Part shown: positions 1 through 7,121 of the stretch, piece by piece
Layout: each line of letters begins with the position of its first letter
How positions within the stretch are numbered: position 1 is the stretch's first letter
Source: an uncultured Bacteroidales bacterium
Lineage (GTDB): Bacteria > Bacteroidota > Bacteroidia > Bacteroidales > P3
NCBI GenBank assembly: GCA_947176325.1
Contig: CAMWQD010000014.1
Span: 1 to 11,971 of the forward strand
Direction of reading: 5' to 3'
Length of the DNA stretch: 11,971 nucleotides
Translations under genes and position numbers: made by a program
Notes under the pieces: generated by a model
The model's database searches: none
What the model was told of the DNA's origin: nothing
The model's input: the letters and a program-made list of their open reading frames with translations, nothing else

Positions 1-1208
1 GCCGGAGCCTCAACGGGCTTCGCTTGCGACACAGGCGACGGCTTCGGAGCCGCCTCAGGCAACTCCCCCACGCCTGCGCCACGGGCCTCCCCACCCTTCG
101 CCTGCAAAGCCTCGGCCTTAAAAATCTTCACCATCTGCAACAACAGAATCTCCACCAACAAACGCTTGTGGTTGCTGTTGCGATACTGCAAATCGCACTG
201 ATTGCCATATTCCAGAGCCGAAAGCAACTGCCCTAACGAACAAGCCGCGCTCTGCTCCTTATAACGTTGCCGCAAACGGGGCGAACTCTCCACAAGCACT
301 TCGGTCTGCGTTTCCTTCATCATCAACAACGAGCGCAGATGCCGGCTCAATCCCCCCACAAACGTCTGTCCGTCAAAACCATTCTCCAACACCTGATTAA
401 ACAGGTTCAGCGCCCCCGGCACATTGCCCTGCAGGAAATGGCCGAACATCTCGAAATAGGTTTCGTAATCGAGGATGTTGAGCATGGAAATGGTCTGCTT
501 GTAGGTGATGCTGTTGCCCGAAAAGCTCACAATCTGATCGAACATCGACAAGGCGTCGCGCAGACCGCCGTCGGCTTTCTGCGCCACCACGCGCAACGCT
601 TCTTCCTCGAATGCGATATTCTCTTTCTCGCATATATTCTTGAGGTGTTCCACCATATCGTCTATGGTGATGCGCTTGAAATCGAAAATCTGACAGCGGC
701 TCAGAATGGTGGGGATAATCTTGTTCTTCTCGGTGGTGGCGAGAATGAATTTGGCATAGGCGGGCGGTTCTTCGAGCGTTTTGAGGAAAGCGTTGAAGGC
801 CTCGGAAGTGAGCATATGCACTTCGTCGATGATATACACCTTATACTTACCCACTTGCGGCGGAATCCGCACTTGCTCCACCAAGGCGCGCATGGCCTCC
901 ACGTTGCGGTTGGAAGCTGCGTCCAGTTCGTAGATATTTTGGGAGGCGTTGTGAAGGAAACCCTTGCAGGAATCGCATTCGCCGCAGGGTTCCATATCGG
1001 GGCCGGGGTTGGTGCAGTTGATGGTGCGTGCCAAGATACGGGCGCAGGTGGTCTTGCCCACACCCCGGGGGCCGCAAAACAGAAACGATTGCGCCAGATG
1101 CCCGTTGCGTATCGAGTTCTTGAGCGTTTCGGTAATGGCTTTCTGTCCGATAACCGTGCCGAAAGTGTCGGGGCGGTACTTACGTGCCGATACCACAAAG
1201 TCTTCCAT
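1..1208 (-). CDS. dnaX: DNA polymerase III subunit gamma/tau (3' end missing)
   Basis: This is the clamp-loader ATPase that loads the sliding clamp at the replication fork. The frame runs from an ATG at 1208 to the window edge without a stop, giving 402 visible codons. The product begins MEDFVVSARKYRPDTF. It shows a Walker A GPRGVGKT (residues 46-53), a zinc module with Cys 65, 75, 78 and 81, a Walker B/DExx-type IIDEVH (126-131), the SRC arginine-finger motif (170-172) and a sensor-2 stretch GGLRDALS (214-221). Domain III helices follow, and from about residue 365 the chain becomes an Ala/Pro/Gly-rich linker where the record stops. The tau C-terminal domain lies outside the window, so whether a gamma form exists cannot be judged. 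AAGGAA lies 2 nt before the ATG, one of very few Shine-Dalgarno-like matches here. It is divergent from lolD. Identification is secure. Confidence 0.97.
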   Translation of the reverse strand, partial: MEDFVVSARKYRPDTFGTVIGQKAITETLKNSIRNGHLAQSFLFCGPRGVGKTTCARILARTINCTNPGPDMEPCGECDSCKGFLHNASQNIYELDAASNRNVEAMRALVEQVRIPPQVGKYKVYIIDEVHMLTSEAFNAFLKTLEEPPAYAKFILATTEKNKIIPTILSRCQIFDFKRITIDDMVEHLKNICEKENIAFEEEALRVVAQKADGGLRDALSMFDQIVSFSGNSITYKQTISMLNILDYETYFEMFGHFLQGNVPGALNLFNQVLENGFDGQTFVGGLSRHLRSLLMMKETQTEVLVESSPRLRQRYKEQSAACSLGQLLSALEYGNQCDLQYRNSNHKRLLVEILLLQMVKIFKAEALQAKGGEARGAGVGELPEAAPKPSPVSQAKPVEAP

Positions 1209-1232
1209 AATTCCTTATATTTTCAAAACCTG

Positions 1233-1267
1233 CCAAAGTACGAAAAAAAAGTTACTTTTACCTCAAA
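1233..1267 (-). promoter_or_regulatory. Possible Bacteroidota-type promoter for dnaX
   Basis: Reading the minus strand, TACTTTGG (1233-1240) matches the Bacteroides -7 consensus TAnnTTTG at all but one fixed base. TTTG (1264-1267) could be the -33 element. The spacer is 23 nt, slightly longer than the usual 19-21, which weakens the call. A start a few bases downstream would give a leader of about 20 nt. On the plus strand TACTTTT (1253-1259) is a poorer candidate for lolD in the same 69 bp gap. Confidence 0.3.
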
Positions 1268-1277
1268 TTTCCGACTT

Positions 1278-1940
1278 ATGATCCGGGTGGACGACATTCG
1301 CAAAACATACGAGAACCTGCAAGTGCTCAAAGGCATCGACCTGCATATAGACAAAGGCACGGTGGCGAGCATCGTGGGGGCTTCGGGCGCGGGGAAAACC
1401 ACGCTTCTACAGATTATGGGAAGTTTGGAAAGACCCGACAGCGGCAAGGTCTTTATAGACGGAGTGGATATTTTTTCGCTCAAGGCGAAGGAGTTGGCTC
1501 GTTTCCGCAACAAGGAAATCGGGTTTATCTTTCAGTTTCATCATCTTCTGCCCGAATTTACGGCCTTGGAGAATGTGATGATTCCGGCCCTGATTGCCAA
1601 GTGCCCCAAAGGACAGGCGCGCAAGAAAGCGACGGAGCTTTTGGATTTCTTGGGATTGGCCGACCGCAGGGAACACAAGCCCGGCGAACTGTCGGGAGGC
1701 GAACAGCAAAGGGTGGCCGTGGCGCGGGCGTTGGTGAACAACCCCAAAGTGATTTTCGCCGACGAGCCCTCGGGCAACCTCGACACCGAAAATGCGCTCG
1801 CCCTTCACAATCTCTTCTTCGATTTGCGAAAGGAATTCGGCCAGACCTTCGTTATCGTGACGCATAACCCCGACCTGGCCGCCGATTCCGACCGCACCAT
1901 CCGCATGAAGGACGGCAGCATCGTCGATGCTATGCGTTGA
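1278..1940 (+). CDS. lolD: LolD-type lipoprotein-releasing ABC transporter ATPase
   Basis: This is the cytoplasmic ATPase of a MacB/LolCDE-type transporter that extracts lipoproteins from the inner membrane for delivery to the outer membrane. The protein has 220 residues, normal for LolD. It shows Walker A GASGAGKTT (34-42), Q-loop Gln86, signature LSGGEQQR (138-145), Walker B VIFADEP (158-164), the D-loop SGNLD (165-169) and H-loop His196. The LSGGEQQR signature and the ADEPSGNLD run are typical of the LolD/MacB/FtsE group. The ATG at 1278 is chosen because the chain then begins with a normal ABC first strand (MIRVDDIRKTY). The same frame is open further upstream, but that part is antisense to dnaX and not protein-like. 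No LolC/E permease is in the window, so the partner is encoded elsewhere. The last 11 bp overlap the end of the convergent rfbB. FtsE or another export ATPase is a less likely alternative. Confidence 0.9.
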   Translation: MIRVDDIRKTYENLQVLKGIDLHIDKGTVASIVGASGAGKTTLLQIMGSLERPDSGKVFIDGVDIFSLKAKELARFRNKEIGFIFQFHHLLPEFTALENVMIPALIAKCPKGQARKKATELLDFLGLADRREHKPGELSGGEQQRVAVARALVNNPKVIFADEPSGNLDTENALALHNLFFDLRKEFGQTFVIVTHNPDLAADSDRTIRMKDGSIVDAMR

Positions 1941-2985
1941 TTTTATACTGCTTTTCGTAGTATTTCTGATAGTCTCCCGAGGTGACGTTGCGCAGCCATT
2001 CCTCGTGGTTCAGATACCAGTCTACGGTAAGTTCCATACCCTGTTCGAAGGTTACGGAGGGTTTCCAGCCCAATTCATTCACCAATTTCGATGAATCGAT
2101 GGCGTAACGCAAATCGTGGCCGGCGCGGTCTTGCACATAGGTGATGAGCTTCTCGGCTTCGCCCTCGGGGCGTCCCAACTTCCTGTCTACAATCGAACAC
2201 AGGAGTTTCACCAAAAAGATATTTTGCTTTTCGTTGTGACCGCCCACGTTATAGGTTTCCCCTTTCCTGCCCTTATGGAAAATGAGGTCGATGGCCGAAA
2301 CATGGTCTTCCACAAAGAGCCAGTCGCGCACATTCTCGCCCTTGCCGTAGATAGGAAGCGGTTTGTGGTTCCGTATGTTGTTGATGACAAGGGGAATGAG
2401 TTTTTCGGGGAATTGATAGCCGCCGTAGTTGTTGGAGCAGTTGGAAATCACCACGGGCAGGCCGTAGGTGTGGAAGTAGGCGCGCACCAAGTGGTCGGAC
2501 GAGGCTTTGGAAGCCGAATAGGGGCTGCGCGGATCGTAGCGCGTGGTTTCGGAGAAGAAGCCGTCTTTGCCCAGAGAGCCGTATACTTCGTCGGTGCTGA
2601 CATGATAGAACAGCTTGCCGTCGAAATTGTCTTTCCATGCGGCGCGGGCGGCGTTGAGCAGGGTGACGGTGCCCACGATATTGGTGCGTATGAACTCCAT
2701 GGGATTGGATATCGAACGGTCTACATGCGATTCGGCGGCCAAGTGTATCACGCCGTCGAAACGGTATTTCTCAAAGAGTTCCGCCACGCGTTTTTCGTCC
2801 ACGATATCGCCCTTCTCGAAAACATAATTGGGGGCGTTCTCCACATCCTTGAGGTTTTCCAGATTGCCGGCGTAGGTGAGTTTATCGAGATTCACCACGC
2901 GGGTGTCGGGATATTTCTTCACCCAATGACGCACCAAATGCGAACCGATGAATCCGGCTCCTCCTGTAATCAAAATGTTCTTCAT
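1930..2985 (-). CDS. rfbB: dTDP-glucose 4,6-dehydratase
   Basis: RmlB/RfbB is a cytoplasmic NAD-dependent enzyme of the extended short-chain dehydrogenase family. It converts dTDP-glucose to dTDP-4-keto-6-deoxyglucose, the second step towards dTDP-rhamnose and related surface sugars. The 351-residue length is normal for the family. Visible motifs are the Rossmann GGAGFIG (8-14), NLDKLTYAG (32-40), HLAAESHVDRS (81-91), the catalytic TDEVYG (131-136) with Thr131, Asp132 and Glu133, and YSASK (156-160) supplying Tyr156 and Lys160. NYGGYQFPEKLIP (187-199) and the C-terminal RPEG and RAGHDLRYA elements are also family hallmarks. It is the last gene of the lysS-purF cluster, starting 1 nt after the purF stop. 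The rest of the rml set (rfbA, C, D) is absent here, so dTDP-sugar synthesis is split in this genome or served by a second locus. Its end overlaps lolD. Confidence 0.96.
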   Translation of the reverse strand: MKNILITGGAGFIGSHLVRHWVKKYPDTRVVNLDKLTYAGNLENLKDVENAPNYVFEKGDIVDEKRVAELFEKYRFDGVIHLAAESHVDRSISNPMEFIRTNIVGTVTLLNAARAAWKDNFDGKLFYHVSTDEVYGSLGKDGFFSETTRYDPRSPYSASKASSDHLVRAYFHTYGLPVVISNCSNNYGGYQFPEKLIPLVINNIRNHKPLPIYGKGENVRDWLFVEDHVSAIDLIFHKGRKGETYNVGGHNEKQNIFLVKLLCSIVDRKLGRPEGEAEKLITYVQDRAGHDLRYAIDSSKLVNELGWKPSVTFEQGMELTVDWYLNHEEWLRNVTSGDYQKYYEKQYKINA

Positions 2986-2986
2986 A

Positions 2987-4681
2987 TTAATATGCTCTAA
3001 TATTTTTATTTTCCATATAGTTCACAAAAGCCCGGCAAACCGTGCGGTTGCCGCCCGAGGTGGGATAGCGCCCCGTAAAATACCAGTCGCCCGTGTTTTC
3101 GGGGCAGGCTTCGTGCAGGTTTTCCACCGTCTGATAAATCACCTCCACTTCGGTCTTCACGCTATCGCCCCGCAACAGACGCGCCACGCGCGAAGAAATC
3201 TCCTCCGCCGAAAAAGGTTCGTAAACCGCACAAACGCAGTTGCGCATTTCGGCCACGGGTTTTTCCAACTCCTTGCGGCAGGCTTCGTAGATCTGCGTCA
3301 ACACAGCTTCCCGCCCGCTTTCCCTAAGCAGGGAAACGGCGGCCTCGAAAGCCACCAGTTCGCCCAACTTCGCCATGTCGAAACCGTAGCAATCGGGATA
3401 GCGGATTTGCGGGGCGGTGGAAACCACCACAATTTTTTTCGGATTCAGACGGTCTATCAGCCGCAGTATGTTTTCGCGGAGCGTGGTGCCGCGCACAATC
3501 GAATCGTCTACCAACACAAGCGTGTCGCGTCCCTCGCGCACTTGTCCGTACACCACATCATACATACGGCTCCCCCATCCGTGGCGTTGGTTCTCGTCGG
3601 TGATGAAAGCGCGTCTTTCGGCGTCTTTCCATATAAGCTGCTCCATGCGCGGACGGGAGGAAAGCGCATCGCACAGCCCGAGAAAAGCCACTTGCGCGGT
3701 ATTGGGAACGGGCGTGAAAATCGTGTTTCCGAAATCGCCGCCCACGGCCTTTTCCACGCAGGGAGCCAAGAGTTCCCCCAGCCGCTTGCGTTCGCGGTAG
3801 ATTTGTGCATCGGTGGCGCGAGAGAAATAGATATGTTCGAAAGAACAGGCCCGCACCTCGTTGGCGGCGGGCAGACAAGGAGTTTCCTCCGCTTCTCCGT
3901 TGGGGTGCACGCAGAGGATATGCCCGGGTTTCAGTTCGCGCACCTTTTCGAAAGGCACATCGAAAACCGTTTGTATCACAGGTCTTTCGGAAGCGGCCAC
4001 CACAATTTCGTCGTCTATGTAATAGTATGCGGGACGTATGCCGCAGGCATCGCGCAAGACAAAGCCTTCGCCCGCGCCCGTGAGACCGCCGAACACAAAA
4101 CCGCCGTCCCATTTCCCGGCCGCCGCGGCTATGGATTCCCGCAGGGAACGTTCCTTTTTTTCGAGGGCGCGGGCTGTGAGTTCCAGCACAATACGGGTAT
4201 CTCCCCGATTGTCGTCTTCCTGTATCTCCACACCCGAGCTCCGCAGTTCCTCCACTAAAAAATCGATATTGGTAAGGTTGAAGTTGCCCGCCATCATCAG
4301 GCTTTGCTCCGCGCAAGCGCCTTCATGCACCAAGGGGTGCAGGTTTTCGGGATTGTTTCTGCCGAATGTGCCGTAACGAAGATGTCCCAAGAATAATTCT
4401 CCCTCCAACTGCGGGCCGTTTGCCCCGCAAGCCTGCGCAAAAATATCGTCCACCGCCGTAGCCGAAGGAAATTTCAGCACCTCCGTTTGCGCGGCGCCTT
4501 CTCCGAAGCCTCTATAAGCCAAACCCGCTCCGTCCTGCCCTCTGTTGCGCATTTTCGTCATCAGCGCATACATACGCACAAGGCCGAAGAACCTCTCCCC
4601 GTACTTCTCCGCATAGTAGGCCGAGGGTTTCCGCAACCGCAGAAAGGCAAGTCCGCATTCGTGTTTTATCACTTCGCTCAT
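2987..4681 (-). CDS. purF: PurF-like amidophosphoribosyltransferase (Bacteroidota long form)
   Basis: The enzyme transfers ammonia from glutamine to PRPP, giving 5-phosphoribosylamine, the first committed step of purine synthesis. The 564-residue chain starts MSEVIKHECG. Cys9 is the expected glutaminase nucleophile, so an 8-residue propeptide would be cleaved, as known for some PurF proteins. The class II glutaminase domain shows NRGQDGAG (46-53), HLRYGT (100-105) and GNFN (132-135). The phosphoribosyltransferase domain has an intact PRPP loop, VLVDDSIVRGTT (389-400), and FTGRYPT (535-541) near the C-terminus. It is about 60-90 residues longer than E. coli or B. subtilis PurF; much of the extra sequence lies at about 485-530. 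Of the four B. subtilis Fe-S ligands, Cys279 and Cys431 have counterparts, but the pair before FTGRYPT is replaced (GDWYFTG), so a cluster is doubtful. From memory, Bacteroidota often carry such a long paralogue. It sits 3 nt after the CCG gene and 1 nt before rfbB. Confidence 0.88.
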   Translation of the reverse strand: MSEVIKHECGLAFLRLRKPSAYYAEKYGERFFGLVRMYALMTKMRNRGQDGAGLAYRGFGEGAAQTEVLKFPSATAVDDIFAQACGANGPQLEGELFLGHLRYGTFGRNNPENLHPLVHEGACAEQSLMMAGNFNLTNIDFLVEELRSSGVEIQEDDNRGDTRIVLELTARALEKKERSLRESIAAAAGKWDGGFVFGGLTGAGEGFVLRDACGIRPAYYYIDDEIVVAASERPVIQTVFDVPFEKVRELKPGHILCVHPNGEAEETPCLPAANEVRACSFEHIYFSRATDAQIYRERKRLGELLAPCVEKAVGGDFGNTIFTPVPNTAQVAFLGLCDALSSRPRMEQLIWKDAERRAFITDENQRHGWGSRMYDVVYGQVREGRDTLVLVDDSIVRGTTLRENILRLIDRLNPKKIVVVSTAPQIRYPDCYGFDMAKLGELVAFEAAVSLLRESGREAVLTQIYEACRKELEKPVAEMRNCVCAVYEPFSAEEISSRVARLLRGDSVKTEVEVIYQTVENLHEACPENTGDWYFTGRYPTSGGNRTVCRAFVNYMENKNIRAY

Positions 4682-4684
4682 AAC

Positions 4685-5413
4685 CTACAAACCCGCCGCC
4701 AGCACATCGGCGATATGAATACAACCTATATTGAGTTTCTGTTTCTTGATATACGCCTCCATATTGCCCAAACAGGTGGAATCGGTAGAAACGATATACT
4801 CCGCCTGCGTAGCCAGCGCATTGTTGAGTTTCTGCCGCGTCATGGCCACCGAAATCGGTTCAAAACCCAGGCTGAACATACCGCCGAAGCCGCAGCATTG
4901 GTCGGTCTTCTCCATTTCTATCAACTCGAGCCCTTCCACGTTCTTGAGCAACAGGCGCGGTTCTTCCGAAAGGCCGTATTCGCGCAAGGCGGCGCACGAA
5001 TCGTGATAGGTTACCTTGTGTTCGAATTTCGACCCCACCTTCACCACCCGCAATTCGTTGACGATATAGTCGGTGAATTCATAGATACGGTTCCGGAGAT
5101 TGCGGTATTCCAAATGCAGACCCGTATTGTGAAACAGGTTCTGACAGTGATTCCTGAGGTATCCCACGCACGAGGCCGACGGGCAGACCACCGGAAGCGA
5201 CGAGGAGAATGCCTCGATGAACTTCTCGCCTATCTCCTTCGCCTCGTCCCAATAACCGTTCTTGAAGGCGGTCTGCCCGCAGCAAATCGGTTCGGAGCGG
5301 TAGTTCACCTCCACGCCCAGATGTTCCAACACCTTGATGGCGTTGAAAGCCGTCTGCGGATAGAGCTGGTCGATGCAGCAGGGAACGAAGAATTCAACCT
5401 TCCTTTTGTCCAT
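4685..5413 (-). CDS. LutA/YkgE-like (Fe-S)-binding CCG-domain protein
   Basis: The 242-residue protein has two cysteine-rich CCG domains, as in LutA/YkgE, GlpC and heterodisulfide reductase HdrB. The first has Cys12-Cys13 (VPCCIDQLYP) and Cys44-Cys45-Gly46 (PICCGQTAF). The second has Cys140 (YHDSC) and Cys173-Cys174-Gly175 (DQCCGFGG), with Cys77, Cys82 and Cys214 (STCLGN) between and after. Family knowledge says CCG domains bind Fe-S clusters and pass electrons; LutA (about 238 residues) works with LutB and LutC in L-lactate oxidation. The length and N-terminal sequence fit LutA best. However, lutB and lutC are not adjacent. The gene lies between lysS (15 nt gap) and purF (3 nt gap), so a lactate role is an inference only. 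There is no signal peptide or membrane segment, so it is probably cytoplasmic. HdrB-like or GlpC-like electron transfer is the main alternative. Confidence 0.85.
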   Translation of the reverse strand: MDKRKVEFFVPCCIDQLYPQTAFNAIKVLEHLGVEVNYRSEPICCGQTAFKNGYWDEAKEIGEKFIEAFSSSLPVVCPSASCVGYLRNHCQNLFHNTGLHLEYRNLRNRIYEFTDYIVNELRVVKVGSKFEHKVTYHDSCAALREYGLSEEPRLLLKNVEGLELIEMEKTDQCCGFGGMFSLGFEPISVAMTRQKLNNALATQAEYIVSTDSTCLGNMEAYIKKQKLNIGCIHIADVLAAGL

Positions 5414-5428
5414 AGCGCAAGCGAAAAC

Positions 5429-6979
5429 TTAGGCGTTGACAGGATTTTCCGGATTTCCGGCAGGGGTATCCTCGGCCTTTTTCTCCGGCTTCATCTGCGG
5501 GAAGAACAAAACGTCCTGAATGGATTTCGAATCGGTCATGATCATGCTCAACCGGTCGATACCGATGCCCAAGCCCGCGGTGGGAGGCATACCGAATTCC
5601 AAGGCGCGGAGGAAATCTTCGTCCAGCACCATGCTTTCTTCGTCGCCGCGCTTGCCCAACTCGAGCTGTGCCTCGAAGCGTTCGCGCTGGTCGATAGGGT
5701 CGTTGAGCTCGGAATAGGCGTTGCAGAGTTCCTTGCCGTTGCACATGGCCTCGAAACGCTCGGTGAGGCCGGGTTTGCTGCGGTGTTTCTTGGTGAGGGG
5801 CGACATTTCCACGGGGTAGTCGTAGATAAAGGTGGGCTGAATGAGCTTCGACTCGCAGGTTTCGCCGAAAATCTCGTCCACCAGCTTGCCTTTGCCCATG
5901 GAGTCGTCTACTTCCACGCCCAACGACTTGGCTGTCTTGCGCAAAGCGTCCTCGTCCATTTGCGACACGTCTATGCCCGTGAAATGTTCGATGGCCTCGA
6001 ACATCGTATAGCGTTTCCAAGGACGTTTGAAATCAATCACATTCTCCCCTACTTTCACCTGCGTGCTGCCGTGCAGGGCCAAGGCCACTTTCTCCACCAT
6101 TTCTTCCACCAAGTTCATCATCCATTCGTAGTCCTTATAGGCCACGTAGAGTTCCATTTGGGTGAACTCGGGATTATGGAAGCGGTCCATGCCTTCGTTG
6201 CGGAAGTCTTTGGAGAACTCGAACACGCCTTTGTAGCCGCCCACGATAAGGCGTTTGAGATAGAGCTCGTCGGCGATACGCAGGTAGAGCGTGGTATCCA
6301 AGGTGTTGTGATGCGTCTTGAAGGGGCGGGCGGCGGCACCTCCGTAGAGGGGTTGCAGAATGGGGGTCTCCACCTCCAAATAGCCCTTTTCGGCCAGGAA
6401 GTTACGCATGGTGTTGACAAGGAGGGTGCGTTTCACAAAGGTTTCGCGCACCTGCGGATTCACGATAAGATCCACATAGCGTTGACGGTAGCGTTGTTCG
6501 GGGTCGGTGAAGGCATCGTAGGTCTTGCCGTCTTTTTCCTTCACCACGGGAAGGGGGCGGAGCGATTTGCTGAGCATCGTGAAGCTCTTGACGTGAATGC
6601 TCACCTCGCCCATTTTGGTGATGAACACGAAACCCGTAACGCCTACAATATCACCTATATCGCTGAGTTTCTTGAAAACGGTGTTATAGAGGGTCTTGTC
6701 TTCGCCGGGGCAGATTTCGTCACGGTTGATGTAGAGCTGAATGCGTCCCGTGTCGTCCTGCAGGCCGGCGAAGGAGGCGGCGCCCATCACGCGACGGCTC
6801 ATGAGGCGGCCTGCGATGCTCACCTCTTGAAAAAGCGTGTTGTCTTGGGGATATTTCTCCAAAATTTCGGCTGCCGTGACGTTTACTTCGAAAGTGGGAG
6901 CGGGATAGGGGTTGATGCCCATCTGCTCGAGGGTTTCCTTGGCCTGGCGGCGAAAAATCTCCTGATCGGTCAATTCCAT
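5429..6979 (-). CDS. lysS: Lysyl-tRNA synthetase, class II
   Basis: The enzyme charges tRNA-Lys with lysine in the cytoplasm. The 516-residue chain has an N-terminal OB-fold anticodon-binding domain (about 52-140, including VSIAGRLMSRR and GRIQLYI). The class II catalytic core follows: motif 1 around FLAEKGYLEVETPIL (194-208), motif 2 around FRNEGMDRFHNPEF (259-272) and motif 3 GLGIGIDRL (469-477). The family end motif (IQDVLFFPQMKP, 487-498) is present, then a short Pro/Glu-rich tail (499-516) with no recognised function. It is slightly longer than E. coli LysS (505). The ATG at 6979 is the natural start; upstream is an A+T-rich leader with no Shine-Dalgarno sequence. It is first in the minus-strand cluster, with probable promoters in the repeat region at 7032-7143. 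Confidence 0.97.
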   Translation of the reverse strand: MELTDQEIFRRQAKETLEQMGINPYPAPTFEVNVTAAEILEKYPQDNTLFQEVSIAGRLMSRRVMGAASFAGLQDDTGRIQLYINRDEICPGEDKTLYNTVFKKLSDIGDIVGVTGFVFITKMGEVSIHVKSFTMLSKSLRPLPVVKEKDGKTYDAFTDPEQRYRQRYVDLIVNPQVRETFVKRTLLVNTMRNFLAEKGYLEVETPILQPLYGGAAARPFKTHHNTLDTTLYLRIADELYLKRLIVGGYKGVFEFSKDFRNEGMDRFHNPEFTQMELYVAYKDYEWMMNLVEEMVEKVALALHGSTQVKVGENVIDFKRPWKRYTMFEAIEHFTGIDVSQMDEDALRKTAKSLGVEVDDSMGKGKLVDEIFGETCESKLIQPTFIYDYPVEMSPLTKKHRSKPGLTERFEAMCNGKELCNAYSELNDPIDQRERFEAQLELGKRGDEESMVLDEDFLRALEFGMPPTAGLGIGIDRLSMIMTDSKSIQDVLFFPQMKPEKKAEDTPAGNPENPVNA

Positions 6980-6980
6980 G

Positions 6981-7008
6981 TTATTTACTATTTATTATTT
7001 ACTATTTA
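6981..7008. repeat. Perfect 14 bp tandem duplication in the lysS leader
   Basis: The 14-mer ttatttactattta occurs twice, head to tail, at 6981-6994 and 6995-7008, with no mismatch. On the coding strand of lysS it forms an A+T-rich stretch that ends 1 nt before the ATG. Such sequence keeps the ribosome-binding region unstructured and A-rich, which is common before Bacteroidota starts. A slippage duplication is the simplest origin. Confidence 0.9.
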
Positions 7009-7031
7009 GTTCACATAATCGGGGCAAAATG

Positions 7032-7062
7032 CGAAGATACAAAAAGTCGAGCGCAGAGCCAA
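7032..7062 (-). promoter_or_regulatory. Probable promoter of the lysS operon (inside repeat copy 1)
   Basis: On the minus strand TTGG (7059-7062) and TATCTTCG (7032-7039) are separated by 19 nt. This closely follows the Bacteroides consensus TTTG, 19-21 nt, TAnnTTTG, with one mismatch in each element. Transcription would begin near 7025, giving a lysS leader of about 46 nt. The element lies almost entirely within the 30 bp direct repeat. Confidence 0.6.
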
Positions 7063-7063
7063 C
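7034..7063. repeat. 30 bp direct repeat, copy 1
   Basis: These 30 bases recur exactly at 7115-7144, an offset of 81 bp. The copy starts aagatacaaaaagtcgag and ends in gcagagccaac. It forms the left arm of a large imperfect palindrome whose right arm lies at about 7074-7104. It contains most of the probable lysS promoter on the minus strand. Confidence 0.95.
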
Positions 7064-7089
7064 TAAAAGTTTATTTTAGTTAGCTCTGC
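7053..7089. repeat. Hairpin with 16-position stem at the palindrome centre
   Basis: Bases 7053-7068 pair with 7074-7089 around the 5-base loop gttta, with a single mismatch (C7060 against A7082). The pairing continues imperfectly outwards: gtc with gac, then agatac with gtatct, so the arms extend to about 7035 and 7104. In RNA the core would be a strong hairpin, but no U-tract follows on either strand, so a classic terminator is not convincing. A cruciform or a mobile palindromic repeat fits better. Confidence 0.8.
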
Positions 7090-7098
7090 CGAGACGAG

Positions 7099-7121
7099 GT
7101 ATCTCAGCGAAGCTAAGATAC
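7099..7121. repeat. Small hairpin with GCGAAGC tip
   Basis: GTATCT (7099-7104) pairs with AGATAC (7116-7121), and AGC (7106-7108) with GCT (7112-7114) around the triloop GAA, with one mismatch between them. The tip, 7107-7113, reads GCGAAGC, a heptamer known to form an exceptionally stable mini-hairpin as single-stranded DNA. It bridges the right arm of the palindrome and the start of repeat copy 2, so it competes with the larger hairpin. Confidence 0.6.

Noticed and set aside
1..130. Programmed frameshift site in dnaX producing gamma
   Set aside because: No A AAA AAG-type slippery heptamer is visible in the part present, and the region where it would be expected may lie outside the window.
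267..1277. A plus-strand N-terminal extension of 337 residues on LolD
   Set aside because: It is the exact-register antisense of dnaX; the ABC domain starts cleanly at 1278 and normal LolD length is about 220-230 residues.
2116..4258. Plus-strand open frames (2116-3000, 2948-4258) opposite rfbB and purF
   Set aside because: They are antisense shadows in the same codon register as the sense genes, with protein composition unlike real families.
4487..7009. An 840-codon plus-strand open frame opposite purF, the CCG gene and lysS
   Set aside because: It is codon-register antisense of three well-identified genes, crosses their boundaries, is rich in His, Gly and Phe, and shows no family motif. 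It results from the lack of TTA, CTA and TCA in the sense genes.
7053..7089. Bidirectional rho-independent terminator between lysS and hpt
   Set aside because: The stem is strong, but both neighbouring genes start here rather than end, and no U-tract follows on either strand.
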